Notes under the pieces: model-generated
The model's database searches: none
What the model saw: the letters and a program-made list of their open reading frames with translations, nothing else
What the model was told of the DNA's origin: nothing
Assembly: GCF_003236335.1 (NCBI RefSeq)
Contig: NZ_POUB01000023.1
Location: forward strand, 1 to 47,522
Direction: 5' to 3'
Source of the DNA: Micromonospora deserti
GTDB taxonomy: Bacteria; Actinomycetota; Actinomycetes; Mycobacteriales; Micromonosporaceae
DNA length: 47,522 nt
Program-made: the position numbers and the translations under genes
In this document: piece after piece, positions 8,166-16,274 of the stretch
Layout: each line of letters opens with the position of its first letter
Position numbering within the stretch: position 1 is the stretch's first letter

Positions 8166-8168
8166 CAC

Positions 8169-9023
8169 TCACCGGACGGCAGTCATGGGATGCACGCCGC
8201 AGCCGTGTGGCCCGGCCCGCCGGTCGTCCACCTGGTCGCGTCGTGGCTTGAGCACGCTCGTCAGGTGAAGCTGCGCGTCTTCCGGAGCGCTGCTCATCGG
8301 CACCTCGTAGGTCGCCACCCGCTCCAGCCGGTCATGGGCAAGGTGGCCCCGGTCCGGATCGCCGACGAGGCCCCGAGCGCCCTTCGCCACGACGCGGGCG
8401 AGGAACGGCAGCATCCGGGCCGCCACAGACGGGTGGTAGAGCACGTCACCGGCCAACACCACATCCACGCCGTCGCCGTCGCCGTCAAGCAGGTCACTCG
8501 ACGACAGGGTCAGCTCGACGCCGTTGGCGTGGGCGTTGGCGTTGATCGCCGCGATCGAGTAGGGGTCGATGTCGTTGGCGGTGACCCCGGCGGCGCCGGC
8601 GATCGCCGCGGCGATGGCGACCAGTCCGGAGCCGGATGCGACGTCGAGGACATGGCGACCGGCCACGATGTCCGGATGATCGAGGATGTAACGCGCAAGA
8701 CCCTGCCCGCCGCTCCAGGCCGACGCCCAGAACGGCGGCGGGAGGACGTGCCCCGCCTCGGCTTCGAGCCGTGCCCAGAGGACGATCGCGTCCTCAGCCG
8801 TGAGCAGTCGCACCTCTGGCACCAGCGGCACCGGGGCCAGCCGGAGCCGGTCGATGCTGGCGGTCCCGGCCGCGCACTCGGGGGCGGACAGCGCGTGCAA
8901 CACCAGCGGTTCGAGGCCTGGGAGGACCGCGGTATCGGAACGGACCGGCAGTCGCCGGTCTGTGGTCTCAGCCACCGCCGTGGCGACGGGCGAGGCCTCG
9001 CCGCCACGGCTTGGCGGAGTCAA
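8169..9023 (-). CDS. Class I methyltransferase (COG3897-like)
   Basis: A SAM-dependent methyltransferase of the group annotated as nicotinamide N-methyltransferase-like or ETFB lysine methyltransferase-like. Key segments are PPPFWASAWSGGQGLARYIL (about residues 95-114), the SAM motif VLDVASGSGLVAIAAA (about 124-139), ANDIDPYSIAAINANAHANG (about 149-168) and DVVLAGDVLYHP (about 185-196). The 9023 start is a TTG, and the first 55 residues lack family similarity. An internal GTG is more likely, with the family core starting near RLAPVPLVPEVRLL. The C-terminal 25 residues also look unusual. It lies directly downstream of the cold-shock gene on the same strand, so read-through expression is likely. 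The substrate is unknown. Confidence 0.8.
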   Translation of the reverse strand: MTPPSRGGEASPVATAVAETTDRRLPVRSDTAVLPGLEPLVLHALSAPECAAGTASIDRLRLAPVPLVPEVRLLTAEDAIVLWARLEAEAGHVLPPPFWASAWSGGQGLARYILDHPDIVAGRHVLDVASGSGLVAIAAAIAGAAGVTANDIDPYSIAAINANAHANGVELTLSSSDLLDGDGDGVDVVLAGDVLYHPSVAARMLPFLARVVAKGARGLVGDPDRGHLAHDRLERVATYEVPMSSAPEDAQLHLTSVLKPRRDQVDDRRAGPHGCGVHPMTAVR

Positions 9024-9025
9024 CG

Positions 9026-9229
9026 TCAGATCAGACGGATGTTGGCGGCCTGAAGGCCCTTCTGGCCCTGCTCGACGTCGAACTCGACCCGCTGGTTCTC
9101 GTCCAGGCTGCGGAACCCGCTCGATGAGATGGCGGAGAAGTGGGCGAAGACGTCAGCGCCGCCACCATCCTGCGCGATGAAGCCGAAGCCCTTGTCCGCG
9201 TTGAACCACTTGACTGTCCCGGTTGCCAT
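9026..9229 (-). CDS. CspA-family cold-shock protein
   Basis: A 67-residue single cold-shock domain, the full length for the family. The RNA-binding motifs RNP1 (KGFGFI, residues 13-18) and RNP2 (DVFAHFS) are intact, and the protein opens with [18 protein letters not shown]. It acts as an RNA chaperone that melts secondary structure. The ATG at 9229 has a strong ribosome-binding site, GAGGAGA, within 9233-9240. A DEAD-box helicase lies upstream on the same strand, separated by a terminator-like hairpin, which makes a cold-response pair. A methyltransferase begins within a few bases of its stop. Confidence 0.97.
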   Translation of the reverse strand: MATGTVKWFNADKGFGFIAQDGGGADVFAHFSAISSSGFRSLDENQRVEFDVEQGQKGLQAANIRLI

Positions 9230-9304
9230 GTCTTCTCCTCTGAGTAGCTGATGGAGCACGTACGGGCCCTCGGTTGTCGCCGCTGCTGTTCCGGAAGAAC
9301 CGGC

Positions 9305-9346
9305 AGAACAAAAAGCGCCTGGCGGGTTAGATACCCACCAGGCGCT
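9305..9346 (-). terminator. Rho-independent terminator or leader attenuator between helicase and cold-shock gene
   Basis: On the minus strand, AGCGCCTGG (9346-9338) pairs with CCAGGCGCT (9322-9314), extended by GGG/CCC across a one-base bulge, with a seven-base loop. A T5GTT run follows at once. It lies about 78 bases after the helicase stop and about 85 bases before the cold-shock ATG, so it can terminate the helicase transcript or act as an attenuator in the cold-shock leader. Confidence 0.85.
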
Positions 9347-9423
9347 GGCAAAGTATGCGACAAACCGAAGGTTGCAACCCCGTGAGGCTAGCACGGACGC
9401 GCCGCCAGCGCGTGTCTTCGCTG

Positions 9424-10849
9424 TCAGCGCTGACCGCGCCGACTACCAACCCGCGTGCCGGAAGAGAATGCGGCCGCGCCCCGTGGCACGGATGTGGTTC
9501 CCGCACTCGCCCGACGACTTTCCGAGCCTCTCCCGCGCACTGCGCTGGCGGTCGATCCGCCCGTCGCTGTGCGGAGATCCGAGCGCCGCGTGGCGCTGTG
9601 GCCTCCTCCGTGATTCGGCGCCGTCGTCGCTACGGGAGGCGCCACGAAGCGGCGCTCGCCCGGGGCGAGTTCGGTGAGCAGCGAGTCGCCGGGCCCAAGC
9701 CGGGTGATCGTCGGGTTGATGCCGGCCTGGCGGGTGAGGTCGCGCACGTCGGTGACCTGGTCGTCGGTCATCAGGGTGACCACGGTGCCGCTCGCCCCGG
9801 CACGCGCGGTCCGCCCCGAGCGGTGCAGGTATGCCTTGTGCTCGGCGGGCGGGTCGGCGTGGATCACGAGAGCCACATCGTCGACGTGGATACCGCGCGC
9901 CGCGATGTCGGTCGCGACAAGCGTGCGGGCGTCGCCGGCGGAGAACGCCGCCAGATTGCGGGTACGGGCGTTTTGCGCCAGGTTGCCGTGCAGCTCGACG
10001 GCGGGGCACGCCCGAGGCGACCAGTTGACTGGCCAGCTTCTTGGCGCCCCGCTTGGTGCGGGTGAATACGAGCGTGCGCCCCGGGGCGGCCGTCAGGTCG
10101 ATCAGGACGGGGAGCCGGTCATCGTGACGCACCCGGAGCACGTGGTGGGTCATCGCGGCGAGCGGGGGCATCGCCGAGTCGACGCTGTGGGTGACTGGGT
10201 TGGAGAGGTACCGCCGCACGAGGACGTCGACGCCCGCGTCGAGCGTCGCCGAGAACAGCAGCCGCTGGGAGCGACGCGGCGTCTTGTCGAGGATTCGCCG
10301 TACGACCGGCAGGAAGCCCAGGTCGGCCATGTGGTCCGCCTCGTCGAGCACCGTGACCTCGACGGCGTCGAGGATCGCGTGGCCGGTCGACACGTGGTCG
10401 GCGAGCCGGCCGGGACAGGCGATGAGGATATCGACTCCGGCACGCAGTGCACCGACCTGTGGCCGCGCGCTCACCCCACCGAAGATCGTCAGGGTCCGCA
10501 GCGACAGCGCGGTGGCCAGCGGTGCGATCGTCGCTTCGATCTGGGTCGCCAGCTCGCGAGTGGGCGCCAGGATAAGCGAGCGCGGGCGGCCGGGCAGCCG
10601 CGGAGACGTGGCGGCCGAGAGCCGGGCGAGGACCGGGAGAGCGAAGGCATATGTCTTGCCCGATCCCGTCCTGCCACGACCCAGCACGTCGCGTCCAGCG
10701 AGTGAATCCGGGAGCGTCTCGGCCTGGATCGGGAACGGCGCGCTGATACCCGCCTGCTCGAGCGCGGCGACCAGGCGGCCGGGCACGCCGAGGTCGGCGA
10801 AGGAGGTGGGTGTGACATGGGGTGTCATGCTGGGGCGACGTGCCGCCAT
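9424..10849 (-). pseudogene. DEAD-box RNA helicase (RhlE-like) with one frameshift
   Basis: The helicase core is complete across two frames. From the ATG at 10849 come the Q motif (FPIQAETLP), Walker A (GRTGSGKT), PTRELA, the Asp-Glu-Ala-Asp box (VTVLDEADHMADLGF), the SAT motif (LLFSATL) and LVFTRTKRGAKKLASQLVAS. At the GGGG run at 10003-10006 the frame shifts by one base. Reading continues as AVELHGNLAQNARTRNL, ATDIAARGIHVDDV and motif VI HRSGRTARAG, to a basic Gly/Arg/Ser-rich tail ending at 9424. Without the shift the protein would be about 475 residues. One base in a homopolymer could be a sequencing error, so the gene may be functional. It would unwind structured RNA, probably in cold adaptation with the cold-shock protein. 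Confidence 0.85.
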
Positions 10850-11955
10850 GGGAGTCTCCGAACGTGGAAGGGGTCGCCCTGCACGGCGCTGACCGATTGG
10901 TCGCGGCGCGTGGTGGTCGATATCAGATGCAGGCCGTGGTCGGAACCGGCGGACTGGTTGATCAATCTACCCGCACCCGACCCAAGCCATACACGATGGC
11001 CTTTTGGGTTAGGGTTCGGCGGGCCGAGCGAAAGGGATCCAACGCCCCCGGCGAGCGGCCGGATACGCCCCGCTCATTTTCCGCACCCGCGTGCATGTGC
11101 GAGCGGGTGAGTCGCGCGTTGGCGCGCAAACTTGGAGCAGCTGTTGACTGATGTAACCGCGCATGACTCGAATTTGTTCCGTGAAGCACCGGGAGCAGAT
11201 GCGCCTTTCGACCGCACACCGGCCGTCGACGTAAGTTCGGCTGCGATGACCCGCCTGCGCACTCCGTTCCGTGTCGAGGGTGACGCCGACCGGAAGCCGA
11301 CGACCGCGCCCATCGCCGCTCGTTAGGCATCACGACGCCACGGAGCCCAGCCGGTAAGGGCTACCACGCGTGCCGGTTCGGCACGTCGCAGGCACCGACG
11401 TCCTGTACGGGTGGATCAACACGTGTCCACGACCGGACCACCGGATGGGGCGGCCGGCGGTGGACGGCCGCTCGGCCTTGCCCCCATACATCGTCGCGCC
11501 GGCCATCCCGATCAACGTGTCCCGTCGAGGGTGCTGCCGCGACCCGCGATCGCCGCACCATCGTGACCCCGGCCGGGATGGTCGCCCCAGTGCAACAGCC
11601 CACGGTGTGGGCGCTGCCCGTCTCGGCAGCGGCGATGAGAGTCGGACAGTTCATGACATGACCTGCTTGGGGTGTGACTAAATGGCTGGGAGGTACGCGC
11701 GCCGAGGCGGCCGAACGTGGTCGCCGTCGGCGCGCTGTTGAATCGCCTCGATCGGTCCGTGGATGCGCTCGCCGGCACCCGCTCAGAGAAGGCATACGCG
11801 TGCGTCGCGAAGGCTGCGCTCCGCGGATGCGTCCTGTGCCGGCCCGGTCAGGCCTCCCAACTCTCGTCCACAATTCGTGGTGTCCCGATCACACCGACCG
11901 TCTTCCCAAGATCATCTTGGTTCGTCTTTCCGCAGGCGTGCTATACGGTCAGCAG
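10850..11955. other. 1.1 kb without a recognisable gene
   Basis: Several open frames cross this stretch on both strands, but none carries a recognisable motif or a good ribosome-binding site, and their residues are Arg/Pro/Ser-rich as expected for shadow frames in high-GC DNA. The part from 10970 to 11170 is relatively AT-richer and may hold promoters. I see no tRNA and no clear terminator. Confidence 0.5.
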
Positions 11956-12237
11956 GTGAGAATCGAGCGTCACTGGTGGAACGGGGACCGGAGTCCGCGG
12001 GGGCGTCGCGACGTCTACATCCGCACCGACGGCCAGCGATGGGAAGTAGAGGCGCAGACCGGCGGCATCGCAGGCCGGTCGAAGCTACACCCCTGTCCGA
12101 GTCGAACCTCTGCCGAGATCCTCGCCGACGCATGGCTGGGTGGTCGTCCGGAGTGGCGGGAAATGGTGCGCCGTGACAGTGGACGTCAGGAGCACTCCTG
12201 GCAGACCTCCCGGCCGTCGGGCCGCGCGCCGAGCTGA
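11956..12237 (+). CDS. Small hypothetical protein
   Basis: A 93-residue protein from the GTG at 11956 (VRIERHWWNGDRSPRGRRDV). The segment DVYIRTDGQRWEVEAQTGG and the helix TSAEILADAWLGGRPEWREM look like a genuine compact fold common among small actinobacterial proteins of unknown function. The frame is open further upstream, but that part is low-complexity. Its last 52 bases overlap the end of the convergent DUF4193 gene, so its true C-terminus may be shorter in relatives. Confidence 0.55.
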   Translation: MRIERHWWNGDRSPRGRRDVYIRTDGQRWEVEAQTGGIAGRSKLHPCPSRTSAEILADAWLGGRPEWREMVRRDSGRQEHSWQTSRPSGRAPS

Positions 12238-12488
12238 CTGCGGTGGTGCACCAGGAAGCAGCGCGCGCACCGGAACTCGTCCGACTGCATCGGCACGACC
12301 GCCACGGTCAGTTCCTCGCCGGACAGATCCGCGCCGGGCAACTCGAAGTTCTCGGCAGCCTCGGCCTCGTCGAGGTCGACTCTCGCTGACTGCGACGCCG
12401 CACCGCGCGCCTTGAGCTCCTCCAGGCTGTCGCCTTCAACCTCAACGGCGGGTCGGCGCGGTGCGTCGTAATCGATGGGATTGCTCAT
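12186..12488 (-). CDS. DUF4193 family zinc-ribbon-like protein
   Basis: A 100-residue member of the actinobacterial DUF4193 family, widespread and close to universal in the phylum. It has the N-terminal IDYDAPRRP segment, the acidic DLDEAEAAENFELPGADLSG core and the C-terminal metal-binding-type cysteines CARC...CQEC around FLVHHRSQLGA. I placed the start at the ATG at 12488 because family members begin just before IDYDAP and a GGAGAGG ribosome-binding site precedes it. The upstream in-frame extension is not conserved. Function is unknown. Confidence 0.92.
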   Translation of the reverse strand: MSNPIDYDAPRRPAVEVEGDSLEELKARGAASQSARVDLDEAEAAENFELPGADLSGEELTVAVVPMQSDEFRCARCFLVHHRSQLGARPDGREVCQECS

Positions 12489-12556
12489 CGTGATGGCCTC
12501 TCCGGTTTGGTTCATGGGTGTCGCGACGGTAGACCGCGGGGGTCGTGTCGTGGCGC

Positions 12557-12805
12557 TCAAGAGAGCGGTGGAAGGGTAGCTCGCCCGACGAGGCGAGGGG
12601 CGCCATCGGCAGTGATCGCCATCTCAGCGGAGAATGACACCGCACTCCCCCGGCCATGGCCGGTCGCGAAGGTCGCTGACAGGGAGACGATGTCCCGGAC
12701 CGGTCGTTGCCGGCTGTCGCCCTCCGGCGAATAGGTGATCCGTGACCGCGACGCGAAGCTCAGGCCCGCGTTCGTCGCGGTCTTCACCTCTGAATGCATC
12801 GACAT
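12557..12805 (-). CDS. Possible small protein or gene remnant
   Basis: An 82-codon frame with alternating beta-strand-like residues (GLSFASRSRITYSPEGDS, VRDIVSLSATFATG, SAVSFSAEMAITADGAPRLV) that reads more like a real domain than a shadow frame. I do not recognise it. It may be the C-terminal piece of a larger lost protein. It ends 68 bases before the DUF4193 start on the same strand. Confidence 0.3.
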   Translation of the reverse strand: MSMHSEVKTATNAGLSFASRSRITYSPEGDSRQRPVRDIVSLSATFATGHGRGSAVSFSAEMAITADGAPRLVGRATLPPLS

Positions 12806-12838
12806 TCGTGCGTGCCGCTAGCGCCGCAGGCGTACGCG

Positions 12839-13085
12839 GAGAGACGGGTGCGTACGGTACGGCACGAGTGCCTCGGTGGGCTCCTGATCCACCACGCCCG
12901 GCACTGCTGACGAACCTGGCCGTACGTCACGCACTACAACGAGCATCGACACGCACCAGGCTCAATATCAAAGCCCACCCAACGCCGCCACCTGCTCGCT
13001 ACCGGTCGCCGGCCTCACCACCGTCCGCGAGCGCCGCAGGAAGAACCTTAACAAATTCATCAGCGAGTATTCGGGGACAGCATAG
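12839..13085 (+). pseudogene. Remnant of an IS481/IS3-type integrase transposase (C-terminus)
   Basis: The end of a DDE integrase-core transposase can be read across two frames: VRTVRHECLGGLLIH from 12848, an in-frame TGA, then YVTHYNEHRH, and in another frame from 13014 LTTVRERRRKNLNKFISEY with a stop at 13085. These correspond to the family patterns VRTVRxEC, HYNxHRPHQ and RRxxLGGLIxEY. The catalytic first two acidic residues and the N-terminal half are absent, and I found no terminal inverted repeats. It is a dead fragment of a past insertion. Confidence 0.75.
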
Positions 13086-13358
13086 CCAGAACCGGATTTC
13101 GAGCGGCAGGCAGAAGGCGCCATTATTCGGTGCCGGTCACGACACCGGCACGGCCTACGGGCATTCGGGCGCGACGCAGAAGGTGCAGTACGGGGCTCGG
13201 CAGCGGCAACGGCAGGCCGCGCATCCGCATGGCGCAAGCAGCGACGATCATCCTTTCGGTTGGCTGAGGCCGTTGAAGTGCGGATACCGCGCTGCCCCCC
13301 ATCCACCATCGCCGTGGACTGGCGGGAGTCGGGTGCCGACGAAGGCTCCATCGACGGA

Positions 13359-13580
13359 TCAGCCGCTTCGGCGGTTACCCCACTGGCGCGGGCTCTGGAC
13401 CGAGCCCCGGCCGCCGAGGCGCTGGCCCTTTCCATACGGTTGAGGCGAGGCGACCTTGCCCTTCGCGCGTCGGGCAGCCCGATTTGGATAATCGGCAGGC
13501 TCGTCGGTCTCAGTCTCGGCTGTGGTTGGCGTGTCGGCATCCTCGGCGTGGTTGTCTTGAACGGGCTCAGGCTCCGGCAT
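13359..13580 (-). CDS. Small basic/acidic conserved actinobacterial protein
   Basis: A 73-residue protein with an acidic, disordered N-terminus (MPEPEPVQDNHAEDADTPTT) and a basic C-terminal module, NRAARRAKGK followed by GRGSVQSPRQWGNRRSG. This module recurs in short hypothetical proteins of Micromonosporaceae-like actinomycetes, as far as I recall. A GGGAG ribosome-binding site lies just upstream of the ATG at 13580. It may bind nucleic acid through its basic tail; that is speculation from composition. Confidence 0.65.
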   Translation of the reverse strand: MPEPEPVQDNHAEDADTPTTAETETDEPADYPNRAARRAKGKVASPQPYGKGQRLGGRGSVQSPRQWGNRRSG

Positions 13581-13867
13581 CGGTATCTCCCTGGATTAGT
13601 GGGGCGCCCTTTGGACCATCGCCAGCCGGCGGACGCGGACTGCTCGACGCCGGTGTGGGCGCCTTGACGGTATCGCAACGCCGAGCCCGTCCGATCGGCG
13701 GTCCGTGGGGCCCCGCAGGTGGCAACCGCCATCAGATCTGTGGCAGCCGGTACGCGACCGAAGGCTGGCCGGAAAGGTGACGCCGCACCGGGGTCAGCGC
13801 CTTCGCCACCGACTGACCACTGACCTACCGCGAACCAGCATGACGTGTCATGACGGTTCGCGGTGGG

Positions 13868-14815
13868 TTATCCGGCGCGTGACTCGCGGACGTCCGCTAC
13901 GGCCGTGGCCAGCCGGGCGAGGGCGACCGCCTCCTGGCTGCCCTCCTCAGCACTGAACACGTGCACGATCAAGCCCGTCTCGCCAGGCGCGGCCGGCACG
14001 TGCAGCGTCTCGTAGTCCAGGGTGACCAGTCCGGCGATCGGATGCCGCAGCCGCTTGCGCCCCGCCCCACACATCACCACCCCGCCGGCGGCCCAGATCC
14101 GCCGGAACTCGGCGCTGCACGCGGAGAGTTCGGCGATGAGCGCGACCAGTTCCGCGTCGTCGGGGTAACGCCCTGCGGAGACCCGCAGCTGGCCCACGGC
14201 CTCCCCTGCCCTGTCCTCCCACTCGGGGAAGACGACCCGGGAGGCGGCGTCGAGGAAGAGGTATCTGGCCTGGTTCCGATCGCGGCGGCCCGGGTCGGCC
14301 AGGCCGCCGAACAACTCGGCGCCCAGCCTGTTCCAGGCCACGATATCGAGGCGGTCGTTCGTCGCGAAGGCCGGAAAGTGGGCCATGTCGTCCAGGACCC
14401 GCCGCAGCAGGGGGCTGACCCGCGCCCTGGGCGCGGGGCCGCGCCTCGCGGCGGCCAGGGTGGCGAGGTGCTTGCGCTCTGCCGCGTCGAGGTCGAGGGC
14501 CCTGGCCAGTGCGTCGAGCACCTCGGGGGACGGCTGGGTGGCTCGACCCTGTTCGAGGCGTACGTAGTAGTCCACGCTGATCCCGGCGAGCTGGGCCAGC
14601 TCCTCGCGGCGCAGCCCGCGCACCCGCCGGCGACGGCCGCCGACGAGCCCGACATGCTCCGGCGCCACGCGCCCCCGGCGGGCACGCAGAAAGCCGCCGA
14701 GCGCCCGCCGCGTGTCGCCAACCCCGCCAATGCGATCAACGCGGCCGACTTGGTCGAGATTCTCACTGGGGTTGTCGACCCCGTCTGCGCGCTCGATGTG
14801 CTCCACGCCGTCCAT
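13868..14815 (-). CDS. XRE-family regulator with MmyB-like ligand-binding domain
   Basis: A DNA-binding regulator of 315 residues. The helix-turn-helix lies near residues 58-85 (GLRREELAQLAGISVDYYVR, then LEQGRATQPSPEVLDALARA). The C-terminal two thirds is the MmyB-like LBD/PAS-type domain (FATNDRLDIVAWNRLGAELF, RIWAAGGV, TLDYETLHVPAAPG). I chose the ATG at 14815; the frame opens further, but family members do not extend there. It is divergent from a quinone oxidoreductase gene with a TGGTCCT/AGGACCA palindrome between them, a common arrangement in which the XRE protein controls the divergent oxidoreductase. Confidence 0.9.
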   Translation of the reverse strand: MDGVEHIERADGVDNPSENLDQVGRVDRIGGVGDTRRALGGFLRARRGRVAPEHVGLVGGRRRRVRGLRREELAQLAGISVDYYVRLEQGRATQPSPEVLDALARALDLDAAERKHLATLAAARRGPAPRARVSPLLRRVLDDMAHFPAFATNDRLDIVAWNRLGAELFGGLADPGRRDRNQARYLFLDAASRVVFPEWEDRAGEAVGQLRVSAGRYPDDAELVALIAELSACSAEFRRIWAAGGVVMCGAGRKRLRHPIAGLVTLDYETLHVPAAPGETGLIVHVFSAEEGSQEAVALARLATAVADVRESRAG

Positions 14816-14842
14816 AGAATCAAGTATGCGTGGCGTTAATGC

Positions 14843-14865
14843 TGGTCCTCGCAGTACCAGGACCA
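14843..14865. promoter_or_regulatory. Inverted repeat in the divergent XRE/oxidoreductase promoter
   Basis: Perfect seven-base arms TGGTCCT (14843-14849) and AGGACCA (14859-14865) separated by nine bases, centred about 39 bp from the XRE start and 72 bp from the oxidoreductase start. It is a candidate operator for the XRE regulator. Confidence 0.5.
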
Positions 14866-14925
14866 CTGCTCCGCCGGTTGGACCGGGTGCTGGCTACCCG
14901 GCCACGCCAGGGGGAACGTGACAGC

Positions 14926-15720
14926 ATGACCGAAGCCACGCCGGAGCAGCGGAAGAAGATCCTGATCGTCACCGCCCACCCCGAGCCCCGTTCGCTCAAC
15001 GCCGCCCTGGCCGCCTTCGCGGTTGAGGAACTGCGCGCGGCAGGGCACGAGGTACAGGTGTCCGATCTCAACGCGATGAAGTGGAAGGCGGCGGTGGACG
15101 CCGACGACTTCCCCGACCACGCCCTGGACCGACGGCTGGACGTGCTGGCCGTCTCAGGACAGGCCACGCTGGCGGGACGACTGTCACCGGACATCGCGGC
15201 AGAGCAGGACAAACTGCGGTGGTCGGACGCCGTGATCCTGCAGTTCCCGATGTGGTGGTTCTCGGTGCCAGCGATCCTGAAGGGCTGGATCGACCGGGTG
15301 TTCACCTACGAATTCGCCCACGGCCCGGCAGTTCCCCCGCCCTACGGTGAGGGCGCACTGACAGGGCGACGGGCGCTGGTGTCGGTGACGATCGGTGCCC
15401 GGGAACCGGCGTTCTCCGACCGGGGCATCCACGGGCGGCTGGCGGACGTTCTCTACCCGATCCAGCACGGCCTGTTCTGGTTCACCGGCATGGTGCCGCT
15501 CGAACCGTTCACCGTGTACGACGCGCTCAACGTTTCGCAAGAGCGGTTCGCTGCGGCGAAGCGCGAGTACGGCCGACGGCTCGACCGGCTCTTCACGGAC
15601 GAGCCGGTCGCGTATCGGTCGCTCGGCGGCGGCGACTACGGCCGCGACATGCGGCTGCTGCCGGGCGTGGAGTCGCCGGGGACGAGCGGACTAGATATCC
15701 ACCTCCGCCCGCATGGCTGA
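14926..15720 (+). CDS. NAD(P)H-quinone oxidoreductase, flavodoxin-like fold (MdaB/NQO type)
   Basis: A 264-residue flavoprotein of the NAD(P)H dehydrogenase (quinone)/MdaB group. The FMN/FAD-binding start KILIVTAHPEPRSLN (about residues 10-24), the DLNAMKW segment and the signature VILQFPMWWFSVPAILKGWI followed by DRVFTYEFAHG are all present. It would catalyse two-electron reduction of quinones or similar electrophiles and protect against redox cycling. The start at 14926 has an AGGGGGA ribosome-binding site at 14909-14915. The larger in-frame opening from 14830 would cover the putative operator. It is probably controlled by the divergent XRE regulator. Confidence 0.93.
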   Translation: MTEATPEQRKKILIVTAHPEPRSLNAALAAFAVEELRAAGHEVQVSDLNAMKWKAAVDADDFPDHALDRRLDVLAVSGQATLAGRLSPDIAAEQDKLRWSDAVILQFPMWWFSVPAILKGWIDRVFTYEFAHGPAVPPPYGEGALTGRRALVSVTIGAREPAFSDRGIHGRLADVLYPIQHGLFWFTGMVPLEPFTVYDALNVSQERFAAAKREYGRRLDRLFTDEPVAYRSLGGGDYGRDMRLLPGVESPGTSGLDIHLRPHG

Positions 15721-16274
15721 GCGACCGGCTTCGCCGGCAGGGCACCCTTCAAGATCGACTCGCTCGAAGGGGGGGACCACCGCCTCTACCGCCTTGCCGA
15801 GACACTCAACCGGCCTGAGTTCGGGGCCCCTCAGTGGGCATCCGATGCCGGATGGTACCGATCTTGAACTGTTGTTACCGTCGGCCGGCTGAGACGCTGC
15901 CGCAGCGCTCCCGGACGATGATCCTCTGGGCGATGACCGACGTTACGTCGCGACGGTTAACCGGTGAGACAACGCCGCCCTGGCGCACCTGACCGAGAAC
16001 CGCCCGTTCTATCCCGTCCCGACATTGCCGTCGTCGACCAGAACTTTCACCTGCGGGTAGGCGCCCCGAGCTGTTGGGGCAGGGACTCCCACTGGATGGC
16101 GGTGGGCAGCGCGAACAGGGGCACATTCGAATGCCCGGCATTGCGCGTGCTTCAGCCACGGCTCGGCGCCAACCTAGGCACTCGGAGTGAACGAGCCGAT
16201 GGCCGGCCACCTGCAGTGACCGGCCATCGGGGTAGTCAGCCGAACCGATGCGAGCGGACGCCGTCAGCAGCCGG
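15721..16274. other. Intergenic stretch without a recognisable gene
   Basis: Short open frames exist on both strands. Snippets such as VPLFALPTAIQWESLPQQLG (minus strand, near 16050-16115) look like coding remnants but do not extend and do not identify a family. I see no RNA gene. Confidence 0.4.

Noticed and set aside
11361..11873. Long minus-strand frames in the empty stretch after the helicase
   Set aside because: Arg/Pro/Gly-rich shadow-like composition, no motifs and no start signal.
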